DNA of 11,825 nucleotides from DATKMS01 sp041497995 (GTDB lineage Bacteria; Desulfobacterota; Binatia; HRBIN30), in NCBI GenBank assembly GCA_041497995.1, contig JBGQHM010000203.1, positions 1 through 11,825 of the forward strand, given 5' to 3'. The translations under genes were made by a program, and so were the position numbers. Positions 6,171 to 11,825 of the stretch are shown piece by piece; the first letter of the stretch is position 1; each line of letters begins with the position of its first letter. The notes beneath the pieces were generated by a model, which was not told the DNA's origin, did not search any database, and saw only the letters and a list, made by a program, of their open reading frames with translations.

Positions 6171-8480
6171 TCACTCCTCCGGTGGGGTGCTCGGCAGCGG
6201 CTTGGTTGCCGCCGGGACCGCCCTCAGCGACAGGATCCGGAACCCGATACGACCCGCAATGGTGAACGGCTTGCCCCAGTTTCCGAACTTCAACCGGGGG
6301 ACCGCCGTGGCCGCGGCGCGCTCCTGCGCGTCGTTGGCGCTGACGCGGGCGATGTAGCCCACGGCCGGCAGGAAGCGCGGGTCGACATCATCGCCGCGCG
6401 CGCGGACCGCTGCGGCGTAGCGCGTGAGCCATTCCCGAAGCGCCGGGTCTTGAGTCAGCGAGTGGGTGTACGCCAATCCGTCGGCAAGTAGACCCATCTT
6501 CCACCCGCCGAGTTTGTCGGGAGGAAAGGCCGCCATCCCACCGCGCGCGTAGACCTGGGCGGCGTTCTTGTACTCGGTATCGCCGGTGGCTTCGTACGCT
6601 GCCACCAGCGCGATCTGCGGCCAGCCCCACTGCCGTGGGTTGCCACGCAGCGCGGTCGTGCGTGAGCGGCGCACCAGATAATCCGCAATGCCGCGCGCCG
6701 CATCGAGGCCGCGTTCGTCACCGGTGAGGTAGTAGTAGGACAAGAGTCCCTCGGTCCAGGTATGGCCTAAGTCGACCCCCCCGATCTCGAAAGCGAAGTG
6801 CAATGGGTTCTTGGGATGATTCATCCCAACCCAGTTCGGGTGGCCGCGCTGATAGTAGATGCGGTCGACGTCCATGAAATGCCGCGCCGCAGCCACCATA
6901 CCTTCATAGTACGCCCGCTCGCCGGTGGCCGCGTAGCCGAGCGCCAACACCTGCGTCATGTCGTACTCGAGGTTGCCCCACGCATCGCAGCCCTTGGTGG
7001 TGTCGTGATAGCCGGGGAAGTTCCAGTCGCCCCAGTTGAACATGCCAAAGAAGCCGTGGCGTGGGCGTTCCGCGCGTGGTGCGTCAGTGGCCGGCACCCT
7101 CGCGGGCCGCACCCCGGCGGGCCGCGGTGCCGTACAGCGTGCCTCTCCGCTGTCGTCCCAGCGCTCTGCCGCTGCCTGCTGCTGATATCCGCGGTAGCCC
7201 GCGCCGAGGTCACGGAGGAACGTACTAGTTGCAGGGTCCGGCGCAATGCTGTTCCGCAGTGCCCCGGTGGAAACCGTCCAGCGCGCATCAACGTGGCCGA
7301 CGACGGGTTCGCTGAGTGCGGCTAACAACTCGGGTGCGGGCGCGGTCTTGCCATGGAAGTAGAGAACCATCTCGTGGGTCTTGGCCGCGCCCATACCTAC
7401 CTTGGCGGGCGACGCGCCGGGGGCCCACAGGTTGTACGTGAGCCCGGTGGGACGCAGCTCGAAGCTCTGCGGATACTCCTGCCAGAAGAAGCGCGCCGCC
7501 AACGCGACGCCGTGTGACGCATCATGCACATCTATCCAGCCCGCAGCATGCTCGGTGTGGCGCTCCGTTCCCACACGCAGCGTTTCGTTGTCTTCCTGGA
7601 AGAGCACGACTCCCGGAGCCGGCACGACACCCGCAAACGGCTGCCCCTTCTCACGGCCGGCGCTGTAGGACACGGTGCCCGCAGATTTCAGCGGCAGCGC
7701 GATCGCCAACTGGCGCACGAACGTGTACGGCTCCGGGCTGTGTTGCTCGAACGTGTGCAGCACGCGGACGTATGGCTGGTTGGCAAAGGCATCGACGCGC
7801 ACGATGTAGTCGAAACCCGCCGCGTCGTGCCCGCGCACTTCGATGCGCACACGCAACGGCCCCGGTTCGGTGACCTTCACCGCCGTCGGTGCCTGCGGTT
7901 CGACGCGTGTGCCATCCACGCTGAAGAAACTCGTCACCTGTCCGGCAAGCACGGGGACGCCGCTCAGTCGCACGCCGGTGAGCGGCGCGAAGCGGTCCTT
8001 CGCGACGCTGAACTGCAACGGGCCGGTATCGACGTCGATCCGGTCAGCGGCTTCAGTAACCTGCACGGCGCGCGCGGGAGCGGCGCGGCCCGTACCGACA
8101 CCCCAACGCCGCGTGAGCTGTACCGGCAGGTCCACCTGCCAGTCCAGCAGCACCCAGCGCACACTACCATCAGGCCAGCGACTGAGCGCCCGCGCCTGCG
8201 TCGGGGCAGGCGTGGTCCCATCAAGCACGCTCAGTCCATCGGGATCCTTCACGGCGCCTGGAGCGAAGGGCACACCCACCGAGACAGGCCAGTGGCTGCG
8301 ACTGACGCGCGACGGGTCGCGGAGCTCAATCGTCAGTTGCGCGTCGGCTGCGCCGTGGAGCGTGATCGAGGAGCGCGCCCAGCTACACCCGACAAGCAAT
8401 GCGGCGTCTATCAGGAAGAGGAGAACGGCGATGACCGCCGGACCATTCACCCGACTGCGGCTGTGCAAGGTGGTCAGCAC
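6171..8480 (-). CDS. Exo-rhamnogalacturonan lyase-like lipoprotein (PcRGLX/YetA, PL26-like)
   Basis: A 769-residue predicted lipoprotein. It has a short Arg-containing n-region, a hydrophobic core and lipobox LVGC (Cys32), placing it on the cell envelope. After this comes a RIFT-barrel type N-terminal domain with family-typical text: WPVSVGVPFAPGAVKDPDGL, then ALSRWPDGSVRWVLLDWQ. The C-terminal half (about 480-720) is an alpha/alpha-barrel with repeated helices: GNLEYDMTQVLALGYAATGE, GMNHPKNPLHFAFEIGGVDL, GHTWTEGLLSYYYLTGDE. This arrangement matches the PcRGLX/YetA family, whose founding fungal enzyme cleaves rhamnogalacturonan from the end (polysaccharide lyase family 26). Substrate here is unproven. 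Start is GTG 8480; an in-frame GTG at codon 11 (about 8450) would still keep the signal. It converges with egtD and diverges from the dehydrogenase operon. No carbohydrate transporter or uronate-catabolism gene is next to it. Confidence 0.75.
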   Translation of the reverse strand: MLTTLHSRSRVNGPAVIAVLLFLIDAALLVGCSWARSSITLHGAADAQLTIELRDPSRVSRSHWPVSVGVPFAPGAVKDPDGLSVLDGTTPAPTQARALSRWPDGSVRWVLLDWQVDLPVQLTRRWGVGTGRAAPARAVQVTEAADRIDVDTGPLQFSVAKDRFAPLTGVRLSGVPVLAGQVTSFFSVDGTRVEPQAPTAVKVTEPGPLRVRIEVRGHDAAGFDYIVRVDAFANQPYVRVLHTFEQHSPEPYTFVRQLAIALPLKSAGTVSYSAGREKGQPFAGVVPAPGVVLFQEDNETLRVGTERHTEHAAGWIDVHDASHGVALAARFFWQEYPQSFELRPTGLTYNLWAPGASPAKVGMGAAKTHEMVLYFHGKTAPAPELLAALSEPVVGHVDARWTVSTGALRNSIAPDPATSTFLRDLGAGYRGYQQQAAAERWDDSGEARCTAPRPAGVRPARVPATDAPRAERPRHGFFGMFNWGDWNFPGYHDTTKGCDAWGNLEYDMTQVLALGYAATGERAYYEGMVAAARHFMDVDRIYYQRGHPNWVGMNHPKNPLHFAFEIGGVDLGHTWTEGLLSYYYLTGDERGLDAARGIADYLVRRSRTTALRGNPRQWGWPQIALVAAYEATGDTEYKNAAQVYARGGMAAFPPDKLGGWKMGLLADGLAYTHSLTQDPALREWLTRYAAAVRARGDDVDPRFLPAVGYIARVSANDAQERAAATAVPRLKFGNWGKPFTIAGRIGFRILSLRAVPAATKPLPSTPPEE

Positions 8481-8601
8481 CGAACGGTGAACTTACCACT
8501 CGCGTGGCGGCGGCAACAAGCGTGCAACCGAAATCGGGCTGGACACAGCTTCAACGCCCGTGCTAGGAGCGCTGCCAAACGTTTGTTCGGGAGTGACTCA
8601 C
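8481..8601. promoter_or_regulatory. Divergent intergenic region with palindrome CAAACGTTTG
   Basis: This 121-bp gap should hold promoters for the leftward lyase-like gene and the rightward dehydrogenase operon. A perfect 10-bp palindrome, CAAACGTTTG, sits at 8576-8585, four bases before the GGGAG ribosome-binding site (8589-8593) of the first operon gene, a position where a bound repressor would block initiation. No convincing -35/-10 or -24/-12 pair was found on either strand. Confidence 0.3.
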
Positions 8602-9057
8602 ATGGATGACGACAAGCTGTTGGAACGACTCAAAGCGCTCACGGTGTGGACCGGACACCGCGAGATGTCACTGGAAGACGTAGCCACGATTCAGCCGGGC
8701 CTGGGACGCATCATGCCCGAGGTGGGCAACCGTACGTGGAAGCTGTACTACGCGGCCAAAGCAGAGAACTGGCCGCTGGCGACTTTCGAGGCCAAGGAGA
8801 TCAAGGGCCTCATGGAGCTCGGCGCCTTTACACGCCCGAAGCACGAGGATGCCCTCAATCAGTTCATGGAAGAAAACTGGAAGCCCCTCCAGGACGCGAT
8901 CGCCAAGAAGGACTTCAAGGCGTTTGAGGAAGCGTTTCAGAAGGCCGTCGACGCGGGCAATGCCTACCACGAGTTAAAGGAAAAGCCGTATATCATCTGG
9001 AAGCTGCCCGATACGCCGCCACCGGACCTCGATTTCCGTCCCCGCAAGAAAGGGTAG
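8602..9057 (+). CDS. Cytochrome-c'-like four-helix protein lacking the haem motif
   Basis: A 151-residue, mostly helical protein with no signal peptide. GGGAG 8 bp before ATG 8602 makes this a better start than the upstream in-frame ATG at 8560. The pattern EVGNRTWKLYYAAKAENWPL (40-59), FEAKEIKGLME, FMEENWKPLQDAIAKKDFKA and FEEAFQKAVDAGNAYHE resembles cytochrome c'/c556 type helical bundles. In those, the last helix carries CxxCH (often ACNACH); here it reads AGNAYH at 118-123, with Gly119 and Tyr122 in place of the two cysteines while His123 remains. Covalent haem attachment is therefore not possible in the usual way, and without a leader it should stay in the cytoplasm. It is the first gene of an operon with a Tat-lipoprotein subunit and a GMC dehydrogenase, starting 14 bp before the former. 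A chaperone, sensor or structural role is possible; function is not known. The fold call is by motif resemblance. Confidence 0.65.
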   Translation: MDDDKLLERLKALTVWTGHREMSLEDVATIQPGLGRIMPEVGNRTWKLYYAAKAENWPLATFEAKEIKGLMELGAFTRPKHEDALNQFMEENWKPLQDAIAKKDFKAFEEAFQKAVDAGNAYHELKEKPYIIWKLPDTPPPDLDFRPRKKG

Positions 9058-9071
9058 TCGGAGCATTTACA

Positions 9072-9986
9072 GTGTCGCTGTTCGTCACACGCCGGCAGGT
9101 TCTGCGCTGGGGATTGGTCGGTGGCGCCGCTGTCGCACTCCCGGCAACCAGTCTACTTGGCTGTGGCGATGACGACGCGTTCCCGCCCGTCACGCCCACG
9201 CCAATTCCCAGCTTCCTGACCACCGCGGAGCAGCGCGTGGTGCGCGCCATCGCGGGGCGCGTAGTACCCACCGACAATCTGCCCGGGGCGATCGAGGCGG
9301 GCGCGCCGGAGTATATCGATCGGCTGCTCTCCGCCGTTCCGGATGAGAACGAGCCGGCCTACGTCTTTGCCGGCGGACCGTTCAGTGACCGCAATCCGTT
9401 CCCCGACCCTGCATCAGGAACGCCGTCGACGCACTTCCCGACCAACCACTTTGCACAGTTCATCCCGCTCACCCGTCTGCAGCTCATGAGCTGGCGCGTG
9501 CAAGTGCTGGGGAGCGCCGCGGTCCCCGGAAGTGATTTCAACCCGGGGTTGGTCGCACCAGTGATCGGCTGGCGCGCTCAATACCGCTCGGGCATCTCTG
9601 GCGTCCAAGCCAAGAGCATGCAGATGTTCAGCGCGGACTTCGTGGCGTTGACATCCACACAGCAGGACGCCGTCCTCAAGGCCGCTGACCAAATCTTTGT
9701 CGGCGTGATCACCGGCCATGTCCTCGAAGGCATGTTCTGCGCGCCCGAATACGGCGGCAACATCAACCGTGTCGGCTGGACACTTATCGGCTACGACGGC
9801 GATAGCCAGCCGTTGGGGTACTCGATCTTCGATGCGACCACGATGACCTACAAGGAGCGGCCCGACAAACCGAACTCCACCGCCAACCCCGATGAGGATT
9901 TCAGTGGCGTCGACGCGATCACTACCCAATTCCTCACGCTCCTCGTCAAGGTCGCCTCGCCCGGCACGCCGTACTTCCCAAAGTAG
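9072..9986 (+). CDS. Gluconate 2-dehydrogenase subunit 3-like protein, Tat lipoprotein
   Basis: A 304-residue protein from GTG 9072, with GGAG at 9060-9063 (8-bp spacing). The leader has twin arginines (R7-R8 in TRRQVLRWG), a hydrophobic core and a lipobox LLGC (Cys31), indicating Tat export followed by lipid anchoring. The mature part begins FLTTAEQRVVRAIAGRVVPT, the typical subunit-3 start, and ends with HVLEGMFCAPEYGGN and GWTLIGYDG, also family hallmarks. In membrane-bound gluconate and glucose dehydrogenases this small subunit carries the leaderless flavoprotein through the Tat pathway and is needed for its maturation. The GMC flavoprotein gene follows after only 6 bp, so the two almost certainly form a complex. 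It belongs to a longer subclass with a substantial central insertion compared with about 170-240 residues in the classical subunit. Confidence 0.88.
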   Translation: MSLFVTRRQVLRWGLVGGAAVALPATSLLGCGDDDAFPPVTPTPIPSFLTTAEQRVVRAIAGRVVPTDNLPGAIEAGAPEYIDRLLSAVPDENEPAYVFAGGPFSDRNPFPDPASGTPSTHFPTNHFAQFIPLTRLQLMSWRVQVLGSAAVPGSDFNPGLVAPVIGWRAQYRSGISGVQAKSMQMFSADFVALTSTQQDAVLKAADQIFVGVITGHVLEGMFCAPEYGGNINRVGWTLIGYDGDSQPLGYSIFDATTMTYKERPDKPNSTANPDEDFSGVDAITTQFLTLLVKVASPGTPYFPK

Positions 9987-9992
9987 GTCCAG

Positions 9993-11741
9993 ATGAGCAC
10001 ATTGCCTTCCACGGTGCCCGGCGTTCTGGGCAACACGGGCCTGAGCCAGTTTGATGTGATCATCATCGGTAGCGGCGCGGGCGGCTCCATGGCGGCGCGG
10101 ACGCTGACCGTCGTAGGTGGCAAGAAGGCCCTCATCCTCGAATCGGGCCCGAACTACTTCAGGGGTCTCGATGATCCGGCCCCGAACATGCCCGTGCCGT
10201 TGTTCGGCAACGACGAGGTCAAGCTGGCGGTGCGCGGCTTCATCGATCAGGATCCTCTGCTCGAGCCACGCACGTTCCGGACAAGCGCCGCTGTCGATGC
10301 GACCTTCAATGAAGACGTGAATACGCTCCCACGCACCGTGGGTGGCGCCGCTGTTCACGCAGACATGAAATATCCGCGACTCAACGTCGTAGACTTCCGG
10401 ATCGCGTCCGAGTTGCAATCCAAGGGCATCAGCTATTCCGGTACGAACTTCAGCGACTGGCCGCTCACGTACGACGAGCTCGAGCCATTCTATGCCGAGG
10501 TGGAGCGACTCACCGGCGTCCAGGGACAGCAGGGCGCCGATCCGTTCGCCTCGCACCGCAGCGCCGACTATCTGATGCCGCCAGGCGTACCCATGTATGT
10601 GGCGCAGGTGTTGAACGACGGCGTACGTGCCCAAGGGTATACGCCGTTTCCGTATCCCAGCGCCGTCAATTCCCGGCCGTACCGCGGTCGCCCGCCGTGT
10701 AACGACTGCGGCTTCTGCAGCGGGTACGGATGTCCGAACAATTCGAAATGCTCCCCGGCCGTGACCACGCTGCGCGAGGCGTTGCTCACCGGGAACTGCC
10801 AGCTGCGCTACAACTGCATGGTGACCCGGCTGATCCACGACGGCGGCACACATGTCACCGGTGTCGAATACGTCGACCCCGCGGGCAACCGACAACAAGC
10901 CGTCGCCGATCAGTTCATCATCGCCGGCAGCGCCATCGAAAGCGCGCGCCTGTGCTTACTCTCCGACGGATTGGGCAATTCCAGCGACATGGTCGGGCGC
11001 AACCTGATGTTCCACTTCCAAACGATCGGAGTGGGCATCTTCAAGCAGCGCTTCCACGGCGAGCGCGGGCGCTCGGTGACGCATGGCATCGCTGATTTCC
11101 GCGGTGTCCTGCCCGGCGGCGAAGCGATCGACTCGGCGAAGAAGCTCGGCGGCATCATTGAATTCGGCACCGATTCCGAGGCCATTACTGCCGCCAAGAA
11201 CAACCTGCGAGCCCTGTCCTTCGCGCGGGCACTCGGCGTCAAGATCACGCTCAAGGACATCCTGGTCAACAGCCCGTTCCTGGAGCGTATCGGCGCGATG
11301 ACGATGCAGGCCGAGGATGCCCCACAGCTGACGAACCGGGTCGATCTCGATCCGAAGCTCGTCGACGTCTTCGGGTCGCCTGCAGCCAGAATCACATATG
11401 CGAGCAGCAAGTTCGAGACGGACGCACGGACCTTCTACAACCCAAAGCTGATCGCCATTCTGCAATCGGCCGGAGCGCAGTTCGGGTTCATTGCCCCGGT
11501 GGACTCCCCATCGCTATCCGCGCACATCATGGGCACCCTGCGCATGGGCAACGACCCATCATCGTCGGTGTGCGACGCCTTTGGGAAGTTCCACGACGTC
11601 GACAACCTCTACTGCATGGACGGCGGCCTGTTCGTTAGCTCGTCGGGCTACAATCCGACGCTGACGATCATCACGCTGGCGCTACGCGCGGCAGGCAACG
11701 TGGTGTTTCCAGGCAATCCCCAACGTGTCATCGGCCAGTAA
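9993..11741 (+). CDS. GMC-family FAD-dependent oxidoreductase, gluconate-dehydrogenase type large subunit
   Basis: A complete 582-residue GMC flavoprotein. FAD-binding motif VIIIGSGAGGS is at residues 22-32, with the ribose-binding acid in LILESG. The catalytic pair is His511 in HIMGTLRMG and Asn554 in GYNPTLTI, spaced 43 residues apart as in glucose oxidase and choline oxidase; the His/Asn pairing resembles choline oxidase. A cysteine cluster CNDCGFCSGYGC plus Cys253 (Cys236, 239, 242, 247, 253) is the feature of the gluconate 2-dehydrogenase-like branch and could bind an iron-sulfur cluster. There is no signal peptide, so export with the Tat-bearing partner encoded just upstream is expected. 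The reaction is oxidation of an alcohol, polyol or sugar acid with electrons passed to a membrane acceptor; the substrate is unknown. No haem cytochrome gene is seen in the operon inside the window. Confidence 0.92.
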   Translation: MSTLPSTVPGVLGNTGLSQFDVIIIGSGAGGSMAARTLTVVGGKKALILESGPNYFRGLDDPAPNMPVPLFGNDEVKLAVRGFIDQDPLLEPRTFRTSAAVDATFNEDVNTLPRTVGGAAVHADMKYPRLNVVDFRIASELQSKGISYSGTNFSDWPLTYDELEPFYAEVERLTGVQGQQGADPFASHRSADYLMPPGVPMYVAQVLNDGVRAQGYTPFPYPSAVNSRPYRGRPPCNDCGFCSGYGCPNNSKCSPAVTTLREALLTGNCQLRYNCMVTRLIHDGGTHVTGVEYVDPAGNRQQAVADQFIIAGSAIESARLCLLSDGLGNSSDMVGRNLMFHFQTIGVGIFKQRFHGERGRSVTHGIADFRGVLPGGEAIDSAKKLGGIIEFGTDSEAITAAKNNLRALSFARALGVKITLKDILVNSPFLERIGAMTMQAEDAPQLTNRVDLDPKLVDVFGSPAARITYASSKFETDARTFYNPKLIAILQSAGAQFGFIAPVDSPSLSAHIMGTLRMGNDPSSSVCDAFGKFHDVDNLYCMDGGLFVSSSGYNPTLTIITLALRAAGNVVFPGNPQRVIGQ

Positions 11742-11775
11742 TCGTCCATAACTCCGCTCTAAGGGGGCGAGTCCT

Positions 11776-11808
11776 GCCTCCGAAACCGCGCCGCGGACGC
11801 GGGGAGGC
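11776..11808 (+). terminator. GC-rich hairpin after the dehydrogenase operon
   Basis: GCCTCC (11776-11781) pairs with GGAGGC (11803-11808), and nested inside CCGCG (11786-11790) pairs with CGCGG (11798-11802), giving an 11-bp stem interrupted by a four-base bulge. It begins 35 bp after the GMC stop codon. No T-run follows, so it is not a canonical intrinsic terminator; it may protect the 3' end or act with Rho. The rest of 11742-11825 shows no coding signal. Confidence 0.4.
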
Positions 11809-11825
11809 TCCGGGAGCACGTGCCC

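Noticed and set aside
7524..8609. A 361-codon plus-strand open frame opposite the lyase-like gene
   Set aside because: The minus-strand frame carries a lipobox and family motifs throughout, while this frame has Arg/His-rich composition without motifs.
9414..10898. A 494-codon minus-strand open frame across the dehydrogenase genes
   Set aside because: Antisense to the subunit-3 and GMC genes, whose motifs are unambiguous; the translation shows no domain.

Overview
The window is GC-rich, densely coding bacterial chromosome. Several signs point to a diderm (Gram-negative-type) host: a secreted ABC substrate-binding domain, two probable lipoproteins (one with a twin-arginine signal), and a sigma-54 activator with a matching -24/-12 promoter. 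The style resembles soil or sediment deltaproteobacterial-type lineages, but nothing fixes the taxon. No rRNA, tRNA, CRISPR array, insertion sequence or phage gene was seen.

Layout. (1) Positions 1-507, minus strand: 3' part missing of a DUF309-family gene that runs off the left edge. (2) 526-560: five tandem heptamers that also supply the stop codon of the next gene. (3) 552-2845, minus strand: a two-gene ABC importer operon of the quaternary-amine (OpuC/EgtU) type, an ATPase followed by a fused substrate-binding-protein/permease, coupled by an ATGA overlap. (4) 3001-4611, plus strand: a GAF-AAA+-Fis sigma-54 activator, divergent from the importer. (5) 4723-4739: a near-consensus sigma-54 promoter, then a small three-cysteine protein (4767-4988) and egtD, histidine N-alpha-methyltransferase (about 5023-6066). 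(6) 6171-8480, minus strand: a lipoprotein resembling the PcRGLX/YetA (PL26) exo-rhamnogalacturonan lyases, convergent with egtD. (7) 8602-11741, plus strand: a three-gene operon with a cytochrome-c'-like helical protein lacking the haem motif, a Tat-lipoprotein gluconate-2-dehydrogenase subunit-3-like protein, and a GMC flavoprotein dehydrogenase.

Most interesting reading: 552-6066 looks like one module for a histidine-derived betaine. EgtD makes hercynine (histidine betaine), the ergothioneine precursor. The importer belongs to the family that carries betaines, including ergothioneine. Between them sits a sigma-54 activator, with a strong sigma-54 promoter directly in front of the small-protein/egtD pair. 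EgtB, EgtC, EgtE and EanB are absent from the window, so whether the end product is hercynine or ergothioneine is open. The link between importer, activator and egtD is inference from position. The family assignments rest on visible motifs.

The second module (8602-11741) looks like a periplasmic or membrane-attached FAD dehydrogenase in which the position expected to hold a cytochrome encodes a cytochrome-c'-like protein without a CxxCH motif. Its substrate cannot be read from the sequence.
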